NCBI GenBank assembly: GCA_937967645.1
Contig: CALBTT010000213.1
Location: 71,418 to 135,417 of the forward strand
Reading direction: 5' to 3'
From: an uncultured Zoogloea sp.
GTDB lineage: Bacteria > Pseudomonadota > Gammaproteobacteria > Burkholderiales > Rhodocyclaceae
Length of the DNA: 64,000 nt
Shown: positions 1 to 12,676 of the stretch, in pieces
How the letters are laid out: each line of letters starts with the position of its first letter
Numbering within the stretch: the first letter of the stretch is position 1
Made by a program: the position numbers and the translations under genes
Notes under the pieces: model-generated
The model's database searches: none
Seen by the model: the letters and a program-made list of their open reading frames with translations, nothing else
Told to the model about the DNA's origin: nothing

Positions 1-840
1 GTCGAGCAGGCGCTCCCAGATGGACAGATCGGCCGCGCGGGCCAGGATGCCCAGCTTGTGGCAGACGATCTCGTCCAGCATCTGGTCGTGCAGCATGCCC
101 GGGATGCGGTAGATGGAATCCGCGTCCAGACACTCAATGACGGCCTCGGGCATCACGTTGCAGAACAGCGCAATCTTGCGGCGCTCGTCGGCCGGCACGG
201 AGCGGTCGGCACGGCACAGCAGGATGTCGGGCTGAATGCCGATCTCGCGCAGTTCCTTGACCGAGTGCTGAGTCGGCTTGGTCTTCAGTTCACCGGCGGT
301 CGGGATGTAGGGCAGCAGCGTGAGATGGATGAAACAGGTGCCCTGGCGGCCTTCCTCGATGCCCATCTGACGGATGGCCTCCAGGAACGGCAGGGATTCG
401 ATGTCACCCACGGTGCCGCCGACTTCGACGATGGCCACGTCGGCACCTTCGGCGCCACGCTTGACGTAGGTCTTGATCTCGTCGGTGATGTGGGGGATGA
501 CCTGGACCGTCTTGCCCAGGTACTCGCCGCGCCGCTCCTTCTTGATCACCGCCTCGTAGATCTGGCCGGTGGTGAAGTTGTTGCGCTTGCTCATCTTGGC
601 GCTGGTGAAGCGCTCGTAGTGGCCGAGGTCGAGGTCGGTCTCGGCGCCATCTTCCGTCACGAAGACTTCCCCATGCTGGAAGGGGCTCATCGTGCCGGGG
701 TCGACGTTGATGTAAGGATCGAGCTTGAGGTGGGTAACCTTGATGCCGCGGGATTCGAGAATCGCCCCGAGGGAGGCGGCGGCGATGCCCTTGCCCAGAG
801 AGGACACGACACCACCGGTAACGAAGACGTATTTGGTCAT
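1..840 (-). CDS. pyrG: CTP synthase, N-terminal part (cut by window edge)
   Basis: CTP synthase makes CTP from UTP, ATP and glutamine, the last step of de novo pyrimidine nucleotide synthesis in the cytosol. The protein reads from position 840 downward and opens with MTKYVFVTGGVVSSLGKG, the hallmark amidoligase P-loop start of the family. 280 codons lie in the window and cover the synthetase domain; the glutaminase domain lies beyond position 1. The start is fixed by the family N-terminus. A promoter with a -35-like TTGAAG and a -10-like TATCAT separated by 18 bp lies just upstream. Identification is near certain; only the missing 3' end is unknown. Confidence 0.97.
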   Translation of the reverse strand, partial: MTKYVFVTGGVVSSLGKGIAAASLGAILESRGIKVTHLKLDPYINVDPGTMSPFQHGEVFVTEDGAETDLDLGHYERFTSAKMSKRNNFTTGQIYEAVIKKERRGEYLGKTVQVIPHITDEIKTYVKRGAEGADVAIVEVGGTVGDIESLPFLEAIRQMGIEEGRQGTCFIHLTLLPYIPTAGELKTKPTQHSVKELREIGIQPDILLCRADRSVPADERRKIALFCNVMPEAVIECLDADSIYRIPGMLHDQMLDEIVCHKLGILARAADLSIWERLLD

Positions 841-866
841 GACACGGGGGACTTCTGGAAAGGGGA

Positions 867-896
867 ATGATAGCCGATTCAGCCCCTTCTCTTCAA
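867..896 (-). promoter_or_regulatory. Predicted sigma-70 promoter of pyrG
   Basis: On the minus strand TTGAAG (891-896) and TATCAT (867-872) are separated by 18 bp, and the pyrG start codon is about 27 bp further on. Spacing and hexamers fit a housekeeping promoter. It is a sequence prediction only. Confidence 0.5.
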
Positions 897-919
897 CGGG
901 AGAAGTCCTCCAAACGACG

Positions 920-968
920 CTGAAGTCCGGCTCCGGGATCCGGACAGCAGCCCGGAGCCAGACTTCAG
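920..968 (-). terminator. Long stem-loop after the isochorismatase gene
   Basis: Arms 920-937 and 951-968 are 18 bases each and pair at 17 of 18 positions around a 13-base loop. It begins 4 bp past the stop codon of the minus-strand hydrolase gene and lies before the pyrG promoter, so it probably separates the two transcripts. The T-run after it is weak (CGTCGTTTGG), so it may be an inefficient terminator or a stabilising 3' hairpin. Confidence 0.5.
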
Positions 969-971
969 GCA

Positions 972-1517
972 TCAGTTATCCCGGATGAAATCCCGGTTCA
1001 CCTCACGGAAGAGATCGGTGGCGCTGCGCTTGAGCCATTCAAAGGCAACCATCTCGCGGGTCACGATCTCCACCCCGTGGGCCCGCATCCGCGCCAGCGC
1101 GGCCTCGCGGTCGGCGGGCTTGCGGGAGCCGACGGCATCGGCGACGACGAAGACCTCCTTGCCCTGCCAGCGCAGCTCGAGCACGGTCTGCATCACGCAG
1201 ACATGAGCCTCGGTGCCGACCACCACCACCTGGCGCCGGGCCTCGACGGCCGTCCCCGTCAGACAGCCGTCGGCCACGCAGGAGAAGTGGACCTTCTCGA
1301 CGAGCTGCCCACCGGCCGCCTCGAGCAACGCCGGCGCGGTGCGCCCCAGACCGGTCGGGTACTGCTCCGACACGACGACCGGCACCGCCAGCCGACGCGC
1401 CACGCCCGCCAGCCAGATGCAGTTGCGCAGCACCGCCTCGCCCTCGCTGATGGACGGCAGGAGGCGCTCCTGCACATCCACCACCAGCAAGGACGACTTT
1501 CCGCTATCCATCAACAT
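972..1517 (-). CDS. Isochorismatase-family cysteine hydrolase
   Basis: A 181-residue cytosolic hydrolase of the isochorismatase superfamily (YcaC/nicotinamidase-like fold). The catalytic triad is visible: Asp14 in LLVVDVQ, Lys75 in VEKVHFSC and Cys107 in TEAHVCVMQT. The substrate cannot be read from sequence; relatives hydrolyse amides such as nicotinamide or N-carbamoyl compounds, or isochorismate. The start at 1517 has AGAGGAG upstream at good spacing. It lies 12 bp after the acetoacetate-CoA ligase gene and is probably cotranscribed with it, although no pathway link is obvious. Confidence 0.85.
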   Translation of the reverse strand: MLMDSGKSSLLVVDVQERLLPSISEGEAVLRNCIWLAGVARRLAVPVVVSEQYPTGLGRTAPALLEAAGGQLVEKVHFSCVADGCLTGTAVEARRQVVVVGTEAHVCVMQTVLELRWQGKEVFVVADAVGSRKPADREAALARMRAHGVEIVTREMVAFEWLKRSATDLFREVNRDFIRDN

Positions 1518-1529
1518 GGCCCACTCCTC

Positions 1530-3509
<1,980 letters not shown>

Positions 3510-3580
3510 CGGCTATCTCCTCAACGTTTCTTATTTTCAATCCGGACCTCTTCCGGATCCAATCGGCCTTCTGGCCCCTT

Positions 3581-4009
3581 CTAGCTTACCTTGGCCCGCA
3601 GGGTTTCCGGGATGGGGGCGGACTTTCCAGTGCGCGGATCCATCCACACGACCTTGGCGGCACCCTCGGCATAGAGGCGCTCATCGCCCTCCACATACAA
3701 CTCGTACCAGGTCATCACGCTGCTGCGGCCGGGCTCGCCGGCATAAACCTTGACGATCACCGTGGCCGGATAGTTCACCGGCATCAGGAAGGTGCAGCTG
3801 GCATTGATGATCACCGCGCCGCTCTCGGACTGGGGGCTGACGATGAAACCCTCGTTCTCGATCCACTCCACGCGGGCCTGCTCGAAGAACCGGAAGTACA
3901 CGGTGTTGTTGACGTGCCCGTAGAAGTCCATGTCCCCCCAGCGGACGGCGATCCGCGAAGTGTGCTGGAGCTTTCTCTGTGGCGGCGGAAGGCTTGATTC
4001 CGGATTCAT
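3581..4009 (-). CDS. Acyl-CoA thioesterase, hotdog fold (4-hydroxybenzoyl-CoA thioesterase/YbgC type)
   Basis: A 142-residue hotdog-fold thioesterase. The family motif RWGDMDFYGHVNNTVYFRF carries the catalytic Asp and the H-V-N-N turn near residues 25-40. It should hydrolyse acyl-CoA esters to free acid and CoA; chain specificity is unknown. I place the start at 4009 because AAGGAGA lies 9 bases upstream; an in-frame extension to 4096 has no family similarity. It is divergent from the ETF-ubiquinone oxidoreductase gene, and the region between holds a perfect CATACGC-N2-GCGTATG inverted repeat. Confidence 0.88.
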   Translation of the reverse strand: MNPESSLPPPQRKLQHTSRIAVRWGDMDFYGHVNNTVYFRFFEQARVEWIENEGFIVSPQSESGAVIINASCTFLMPVNYPATVIVKVYAGEPGRSSVMTWYELYVEGDERLYAEGAAKVVWMDPRTGKSAPIPETLRAKVS

Positions 4010-4101
4010 GATGCGCTGTCTCCTTGATGGATTGATTTCTTCTTCGACGACTCCGCGAAACCGGGTCCAACACGGGCCCGCGGGAATCAGGGTCAATGTA
4101 A

Positions 4102-4117
4102 CATACGCCTGCGTATG
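4102..4117. promoter_or_regulatory. Candidate TetR-type operator between thioesterase and ETF-QO genes
   Basis: CATACGCCTGCGTATG is a perfect inverted repeat with 7-base arms and a 2-base spacer, 93 bp upstream of the thioesterase start and 118 bp upstream of ETF-QO. A closely similar site (12 of 14 arm positions identical) overlaps the start of the TetR gene at 49517-49534 next to etfBA. The pairing suggests the same repressor acts at both places; this is inference. Confidence 0.55.
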
Positions 4118-4235
4118 CTCGAATCACCAGCATGCCGCCCGCAGCCCGGGATTGCCCCGGATTGCCTGGAAGAGTTACCCTTCCACAGCTCAAGCGGATT
4201 AGAACAAGTCCAATATTCTCAGGAGGAGGCAGCAT

Positions 4236-5879
4236 ATGGAACGTGATTCCATGGAGTTCGATGTCCTTGTCGTCGGTGGCGGCCCCGCAGGGCTGGCTGC
4301 AGCGATCCGGCTCAAACAGCTCGCGGCGGAAAAAGGACAGGACTTCTCGGTCTGTCTCATCGAAAAGGCTGCCGAAATCGGCGCCCACATCCTCTCCGGT
4401 GCGGTGCTCGACCCCCGTGCCCTCAACGAGTTGATCCCCGACTGGAAGGAAAAGGGCGCGCCCCTGAACACCCCCGTCTCTGAAGACCGGGTCATCTTCC
4501 TCTCCGAGAACGGCGGCCGCCAGATCCCCAACGGCCTCCTGCCGGACGCCTTCCACAACGACGGCAACTACATCGTCCGTCTCGGCAACCTGGTCAAGTG
4601 GCTCGGCGAGCAGGCCGAGGCCGCGGGCGTCGAGGTCTACCCCGGCTTTGCCGGCGCCGAACTGCTGCTCGACGACAAGGGTGCGGTGGCCGGCGTCATC
4701 ACCGGCGACATGGGCCTCCTCAAGGACGGCAGCCAGGGGCCCAACTTCCAGCCCGGCATGGAGCTGCGCGCCAAGTACACCCTGTTCGCCGAAGGCTGCC
4801 GCGGCCACCTGGGCAAGCAGCTCGAGGCCCGCTTCAAGCTCCGCCAGGATGCCGACCCTCAGACCTACGGCATCGGCATCAAGGAGCTGTGGGAAGTCCC
4901 CGAAGGCCAGCACGTGCCCGGGCTGGTCGTTCACACCGCCGGCTGGCCGATGGACACCGCCACCTATGGCGGCGGCTTCTGCTACCACCTGGAAGACCGC
5001 CTGGTGGCGGTCGGTTTCGTGGTGGGCCTCAACTACAGCAACCCCTACCTGTCCCCCTTCGAGGAATTCCAGCGTTACAAGACCCACCCGGAGATCCGCA
5101 AGTATCTCGAAGGCGGCAAGCGTCTTGCCTACGGTGCCCGCGCCATCGCGGCGGGTGGCCTGCAGAGCCAGCCCAAGCTGGTCTTCCCGGGCGGCGCGCT
5201 GATCGGCGACGACGCCGGCTTCCTCAACGCCGCCCGCATCAAGGGTTCCCACGCGGCCATGAAGTCCGGCATGCTGGCCGCCGAGGCGGCCTACGATGCC
5301 CTGGCCGCCGAGCGTGCCCAGGACGAGCTCGATGCCTTCCCCACCGCCTTCAAGGCCAGCTGGCTGTACGCCGAACTGCACAAGACCCGCAACTTCAAGC
5401 CCTACATGAAGAAGGGCCTGTGGCTGGGCTCCTTCCTGTTCGGGGCCGAACAGAAGCTCTTCGGCGGCAACGTCCCCTGGACCCTGCACAACAGCGCCGA
5501 CCATACGACCCTGCGGCCCGCCGCCGAGTGCAGCCCGATCGCCTACCCCAAGCCCGACGGCAAGCTGAGCTTCGACCGCCTCTCCTCGGTGTTCCTGTCC
5601 AACACCAACCACGAGGAAGACGAGCCCTGCCATCTGCAGCTCAAGGATGCCTCGGTACCGATTTCCATCAACCTGGCCAAGTACGACGCACCCGAACAGC
5701 GCTACTGCCCGGCCGGTGTGTACGAGATCGTGCGCAGCGCAGAAGGCGACAACCCGCGCCTGCAGATCAACGCGCAGAACTGCGTCCACTGCAAAACCTG
5801 CGACATCAAGGACCCGACCCAGAACATCAACTGGGTCGTCCCCCAGGGCGGCGAAGGCCCGATCTATCAGGGCATGTAA
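4236..5879 (+). CDS. Electron transfer flavoprotein-ubiquinone oxidoreductase
   Basis: ETF-QO, 547 residues, a monotopic inner-membrane flavoprotein that takes electrons from reduced ETF and passes them to ubiquinone. It links acyl-CoA dehydrogenases to the respiratory chain. The FAD dinucleotide motif GGGPAGL is at residues 14-20. The C-terminal [4Fe-4S] ligands are Cys491 plus Cys516, Cys519 and Cys522 in NCVHCKTCDIKDP. The start has AGGAGGAGG six bases upstream. Its partner ETF (etfBA) lies 43 kb away at 47.6-49.3 kb, and both upstream regions share a palindromic site. Length and domain order are normal for the family. Confidence 0.96.
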   Translation: MERDSMEFDVLVVGGGPAGLAAAIRLKQLAAEKGQDFSVCLIEKAAEIGAHILSGAVLDPRALNELIPDWKEKGAPLNTPVSEDRVIFLSENGGRQIPNGLLPDAFHNDGNYIVRLGNLVKWLGEQAEAAGVEVYPGFAGAELLLDDKGAVAGVITGDMGLLKDGSQGPNFQPGMELRAKYTLFAEGCRGHLGKQLEARFKLRQDADPQTYGIGIKELWEVPEGQHVPGLVVHTAGWPMDTATYGGGFCYHLEDRLVAVGFVVGLNYSNPYLSPFEEFQRYKTHPEIRKYLEGGKRLAYGARAIAAGGLQSQPKLVFPGGALIGDDAGFLNAARIKGSHAAMKSGMLAAEAAYDALAAERAQDELDAFPTAFKASWLYAELHKTRNFKPYMKKGLWLGSFLFGAEQKLFGGNVPWTLHNSADHTTLRPAAECSPIAYPKPDGKLSFDRLSSVFLSNTNHEEDEPCHLQLKDASVPISINLAKYDAPEQRYCPAGVYEIVRSAEGDNPRLQINAQNCVHCKTCDIKDPTQNINWVVPQGGEGPIYQGM

Positions 5880-5910
5880 GACGTCCGACCGCTCCCGGAC
5901 CACGCCCAGA

Positions 5911-5951
5911 CGGCCCGGCGGCCCGCTCCACCACGGTGGGCCGCCGGGCCG
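5911..5951 (+). terminator. GC-rich stem-loop after ETF-QO
   Basis: A perfect 14-bp stem (5911-5924 with 5938-5951) and a 13-base loop lie in the 96-bp gap between ETF-QO and the kinase gene. There is no T-run, so it could be a partial terminator or an mRNA-stabilising hairpin. Confidence 0.45.
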
Positions 5952-5975
5952 GGCGCACACACGAGCCACCGTGGG

Positions 5976-8462
<2,487 letters not shown>

Positions 8463-8468
8463 AAACAA

Positions 8469-8495
8469 ACAGGGGAGCACCTGGCTCCCCTGTTC
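8469..8495. terminator. Bidirectional terminator between the kinase and purL
   Basis: An 11-bp perfect stem (8469-8479 with 8485-8495) and 5-base loop sit between two convergent genes. TTCATTC follows on the plus strand and GTTTGTTTTCA on the minus strand, so it can serve both. Confidence 0.7.
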
Positions 8496-8526
8496 ATTCA
8501 GACGCCGGCGCCGCCGGACAAGTCCA

Positions 8527-11500
8527 TCACCCCACCCACTTGCGGGCGTTGCGGAACATCCGCAGCCACGGCGAATCCTCGCCCAGATCAGCCGGGTGCC
8601 AGCTCATCTGCACGGTCCGGGCGGTACGCTCGGGGTGCGGCATCATGATGGTGAAGCGGCCATCCGGGGTGGTCAGGCCGGTGATGCCCGCCGGCGAACC
8701 ATTGGGGTTGAACGGGTAGCGCTCGGCCACCGCACCGGTGTTGTCCACATAACGCAGGGCCACCTTGGCATTGTCCTGGGCGTCGATGCCGGCAAACACG
8801 GCCCGGCCTTCGCCATGGGAGACCACGATCGGCATGCGGCTGCCGGCCATGCCGGCCAGCAGGATGGACGGGCTGTCCTGCACCTCGACCATCACGAAGC
8901 GGGCCTCGAACTGCTCGCTGCGGTTGCGATGGAAGCGCGGCCATGCCTCGGCACCCGGAATGATCTCGGCCAGGTTGGACATCATCTGGCAGCCATTGCA
9001 CACACCCAGCGCGAAGGTGTCGTCGCGCTTGAAGAAGGTCTCGAACTGCTCACGCAGCGCCGGATTGAACAGGATGGACTTGGCCCAACCCTGCCCCGCC
9101 CCGAGCACATCACCGTAGGAGAAGCCACCACAGGCCGCCAGCCCCTTGAAATTGGACAGATGCACGCGACCGGCCTGCAGGTCGGACATATGCACGTCGA
9201 AGGGTGCGAAGCCGGCACGCTCGAAGGCGGCAGCCATCTCGGCCTGGGAGTTCACCCCCTGCTCACGCAGGATGGCGATCTTCGGACGGGCACCGGTAGC
9301 GATGAAGGGCGCCGCGATGTCTTCAGCGGGGTCGTAGGACAGCGCAACGGACAGCCCCGGATTGGTGTTGTCCGCCAGGGCCTCGAACTCCTCGCGGGCA
9401 CACTCGGCATCATCACGCAGGCGGGCGATCTGGTAGCTGGTCTCGGCCCAGGTCTGCAGCAGCTCGGCACGCGGGGCGCTGAACACCAGCTTGGCATTGC
9501 GCCAGAAGCGCAGCTCGTCCCGGTCGTTCGGCTCGCCCACGAAGTGGTAGGACAGCTTGGCGGCACGCAGGGCCTCGGTGAAGCGGCTGCGGTCGTCACG
9601 GCGGATCTGGATCACGGCCCCCAGTTCTTCCGCGAACAGCGCCTTGAAGAGCATGTCGTTGAAGCGGCCTTTGAGGGAATCCGGCCGCTTGTCCAGGCCA
9701 TCCACATCATTCATGTACTGGTCGTAGGCCACCGTGTCGAGCATCACCGACAGGCCGCACTTCGAGGCAAACGCCATCTCGCACAGGGTCGCAAAAAGGC
9801 CGCCATCGGCGCGGTCGTGGTAGGCCAGGATCAGGTCGTCCTTGCGCCACTGCTGGATCAGGTCGAAGAAGGCCTTGAGCTGGCCGGCATCCACGTCGGG
9901 GGCGTGCTCGGCCACCGAGTTGTAGGCCTGGGCCAGCACCGAGCCGCCGAGGCGGTTGGCGTTGTTGCCCAGGTCAATCAGCAGCAGCTCGGTCTCCACG
10001 CCCTCGGGGAACTGCAGCTGGGGCGTCAGGGTACGGCGGACGTCCTGCACCGGGGCAAAGCCGGTGACGATCAGGGACAGGGGCGACACCACCTGCTTGT
10101 CCTCGCCGTCTTCGTTCCAGGCCGTGCGCATGGACAGGGAGTCCTTGCCCACCGGGATGGCGATGCCGGCCTGCTGGCAGAACTGGGACACGGCCTCGAC
10201 CGTCTTGTAGAGCTTGACGTCTTCACCCCGGTGACCGGCGGCGGCCATCCAGTTGGCGGAGAGCTTCACGTCACCCAGACTACGGATGTCAGCGGCAGCG
10301 ATGTTGGTGATGGCCTCGCCGATCGCCATACGGCCGGAGGCCGGCGCGTCGAGGGTGGCCACCGGGGTGCGTTCGCCCATGGCGAAGGCCTCACCGAGGT
10401 AGCCCTGATAGCTCATGGTGGTGACGGCCACGTCGGCCACCGGGATCTGCCACGGACCGACCATCTGGTCGCGGGCGGTCATGCCACCGACGGAACGGTC
10501 GCCAATGGTGATCAGGAAGCTCTTGCTGGCCACCGCCGGCATGCGCAACACGCGGCGGCAGGCGTCGGCCAGGTCGATGTCGGTGACGTCGAAGGGCGGC
10601 ACGAAGACCTGGCGGGTGGACACGTTGCGGGTCATCTTGGGCGGCTTGCCCAGCAGCACCTGCATCTCCATGTCGACCGCGTTGTTGTCGAAATGGCGGT
10701 CGGAGACCACCAGCTGGCCGTCGTCCGAAGCCGTGCCGACCACCGCGAACGGGCAACGCTCACGCTCGCAGATGGCCTTGAAAACGTCCAGGCTCTCCGG
10801 CGCGATGGCCAGCACGTAGCGCTCCTGGGATTCATTGGACCAGATCTCGCGCGGGCTCATGCCCGGCTCCTCGATATGCACCTCGCGGAGCTCGAAACGC
10901 GCGCCCAGCTCGGCGGAGTCCGCCAGCTCGGGGAAGGCATTCGACAGGCCGCCAGCGCCCACGTCGTGGATCGACAGGATGGGGTTGGCTTCGCCCTTCT
11001 GCCAGCAGGCATCGATGACCTCCTGGCAACGCCGCTGGATCTCGGGGTTGCCACGCTGCACGGAGGCGAAATCCAGATCGGCGGTATTGGTGCCGGTCGC
11101 CATCGACGAGGCGGCGCCACCGCCCAGGCCGATCAGCATGCCCGGGCCGCCCAGCTGGATCAGCAGGGAGCCGGGGCCGAACTTGATCTTGAAGGACTGC
11201 TGATCCTGGATGCAACCCAGACCACCGGCGATCATGATGGGCTTGTGGTAGCCCCGCACCTCGTCCTGCACGCTCTGCTGGAAGGTACGGAAATAGCCGG
11301 TCAGGTTGGGGCGGCCGAACTCGTTGTTGAAGGCGGCACCACCCAGAGGGCCCTCGATCATGATGTCCAGCGCCGAGGCAATGCGCTCGGGCTTGCCGTA
11401 GGCCTGCTCCCAGGGCTGCTCGAAGCCGGGAATCTCCAGGTTGGACACGGAGAAGCCGGTGAGGCCCGCCTTGGGCTTGGAGCCACGGCCGGTCGCACCC

Positions 11501-12456
11501 TCGTCGCGGATCTCGCCGCCGGAGCCGGTGGAGGCGCCCGGGAAGGGGGAGATGGCAGTCGGGTGGTTGTGAGTCTCGACCTTGGCCAGGATGTGGGTCA
11601 GCTCCTCGTTGTACTTCCAGGCACCGTCGGCATCCGGGTAGAGCTTGGCGACGGTCGCCCCCTCGATCACCGAGGCGTTGTCGGAGTACGCGACCACCGT
11701 GCCTTCCGGGTGGGCCTTGTGGGTCTCGCGGATCATCCCGAACAGGGTCTTGTCCATCGGCCGGCCGTCGATCACCCAGTCGGCGTTGAAGATTTTGTGG
11801 CGGCAGTGCTCGGAGTTCGCCTGGGCGAACATCATCAGCTCCACGTCGGTGGGGTTGCGCCCCATGCGGGTGAAGTTGTCCACCAGGTAGTCGATCTCGT
11901 CCTCGGACAAGGCCAGACCCAACTCGCTGTTGGCCACCACCAGGGCGTCGCGGCCCTGCTCGATGATGGCCACGGTGGTGAGGGGCTGGGGCTCGTAGTG
12001 ATGGAACAGCGCATGGGCCGCATCCACGTTGTCCAGCACCGACTCGGTCATGCGGTCGTGGATGGCCGGCAGCACCGCCTCGCGGTCGCGGGCATCGAGG
12101 CCGCCGCGCAGGTCGAAGCTGAGGGCGGTGCCCCGCTCGATCCGCACGATCTTGTCAAAGCCACACTGGCGCGCGATGTCGGTCGCCTTTGACGACCAGG
12201 GCGAGATGGTGCCCAGGCGCGGCGTGACCAGCAGCATGGTGCCGGCAGGCGCGGCGCCCTCGGCGTGGGCACCCAGCAGATCCACCAGCCGGGCCAGCTC
12301 ATCGGCCGTGAGCGGCGCGGTGATCTCGGCAAAATACCAGTGCTCGGCAGCCAGGCCCTTGAGGCGCGGCAGCACGGCTTTGACGGACTCGGTGAGGCGG
12401 GCGAGGCGGGAGGCGGAGACCGCGGGCGCACCGCGCAGCTTGAGGATTTCGGACAT
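8527..12456 (-). CDS. purL: Phosphoribosylformylglycinamidine synthase (FGAM synthetase)
   Basis: The large single-chain PurL (1309 residues) converts FGAR to FGAM with glutamine and ATP in purine synthesis. Visible parts: N-terminal PurS-like domain starting MSEILKLRGAPA, two AIRS-type ATP-binding lobes (for example SIHDVGAGGLSNAFPELA), and a C-terminal class I glutaminase with the nucleophilic Cys in FALGVCNGCQMM and the HPE motif in MMPHPERTAR. This fused form is typical of gamma- and betaproteobacteria. The start at 12456 matches the family N-terminus. A TATAAT lies about 80 bp upstream. Transcribed alone, convergent to the hybrid kinase. Confidence 0.98.
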   Translation of the reverse strand: MSEILKLRGAPAVSASRLARLTESVKAVLPRLKGLAAEHWYFAEITAPLTADELARLVDLLGAHAEGAAPAGTMLLVTPRLGTISPWSSKATDIARQCGFDKIVRIERGTALSFDLRGGLDARDREAVLPAIHDRMTESVLDNVDAAHALFHHYEPQPLTTVAIIEQGRDALVVANSELGLALSEDEIDYLVDNFTRMGRNPTDVELMMFAQANSEHCRHKIFNADWVIDGRPMDKTLFGMIRETHKAHPEGTVVAYSDNASVIEGATVAKLYPDADGAWKYNEELTHILAKVETHNHPTAISPFPGASTGSGGEIRDEGATGRGSKPKAGLTGFSVSNLEIPGFEQPWEQAYGKPERIASALDIMIEGPLGGAAFNNEFGRPNLTGYFRTFQQSVQDEVRGYHKPIMIAGGLGCIQDQQSFKIKFGPGSLLIQLGGPGMLIGLGGGAASSMATGTNTADLDFASVQRGNPEIQRRCQEVIDACWQKGEANPILSIHDVGAGGLSNAFPELADSAELGARFELREVHIEEPGMSPREIWSNESQERYVLAIAPESLDVFKAICERERCPFAVVGTASDDGQLVVSDRHFDNNAVDMEMQVLLGKPPKMTRNVSTRQVFVPPFDVTDIDLADACRRVLRMPAVASKSFLITIGDRSVGGMTARDQMVGPWQIPVADVAVTTMSYQGYLGEAFAMGERTPVATLDAPASGRMAIGEAITNIAAADIRSLGDVKLSANWMAAAGHRGEDVKLYKTVEAVSQFCQQAGIAIPVGKDSLSMRTAWNEDGEDKQVVSPLSLIVTGFAPVQDVRRTLTPQLQFPEGVETELLLIDLGNNANRLGGSVLAQAYNSVAEHAPDVDAGQLKAFFDLIQQWRKDDLILAYHDRADGGLFATLCEMAFASKCGLSVMLDTVAYDQYMNDVDGLDKRPDSLKGRFNDMLFKALFAEELGAVIQIRRDDRSRFTEALRAAKLSYHFVGEPNDRDELRFWRNAKLVFSAPRAELLQTWAETSYQIARLRDDAECAREEFEALADNTNPGLSVALSYDPAEDIAAPFIATGARPKIAILREQGVNSQAEMAAAFERAGFAPFDVHMSDLQAGRVHLSNFKGLAACGGFSYGDVLGAGQGWAKSILFNPALREQFETFFKRDDTFALGVCNGCQMMSNLAEIIPGAEAWPRFHRNRSEQFEARFVMVEVQDSPSILLAGMAGSRMPIVVSHGEGRAVFAGIDAQDNAKVALRYVDNTGAVAERYPFNPNGSPAGITGLTTPDGRFTIMMPHPERTARTVQMSWHPADLGEDSPWLRMFRNARKWVG

Positions 12457-12534
12457 GGCAGGGATGGGCACGAAGGAATGACCAGCCCCCCCGGCGGCTG
12501 GCGAACCGCAGGCGGAGCATCTGGAAAGCGCGGG

Positions 12535-12560
12535 ATTATACCCGAGGTGGCCGGCACCTC
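12535..12560 (-). promoter_or_regulatory. purL -10 element with an adjoining inverted repeat
   Basis: On the minus strand GGGTATAATCCC (TATAAT at 12535-12540) lies 78 bp before the purL start. Immediately upstream, in the -35/-10 spacer, GAGGTG (12544-12549) and CACCTC (12555-12560) form an inverted repeat with a 5-base spacer, a position suited to a repressor. No good -35 hexamer is visible. Confidence 0.45.
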
Positions 12561-12676
12561 CGACCCTCCCTTTCTTCACACAAGCCGGGGGCACCCATTA
12601 CGGGCTCCAGAGCAGGCTGATGTCATCATGCGTGTGCGATAATTCACGGATTATTGCATTTGCGGATCATGTCACC

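Noticed and set aside
58..870. A plus-strand frame of 270 codons at the window start.
   Set aside because: It is antisense to pyrG, whose N-terminus is clear on the minus strand.
3540..3558. ATCCGGA/TCCGGAT hairpin between thioesterase and acetoacetate-CoA ligase genes as a terminator.
   Set aside because: Short stem, no T-run, and the two genes may be cotranscribed.
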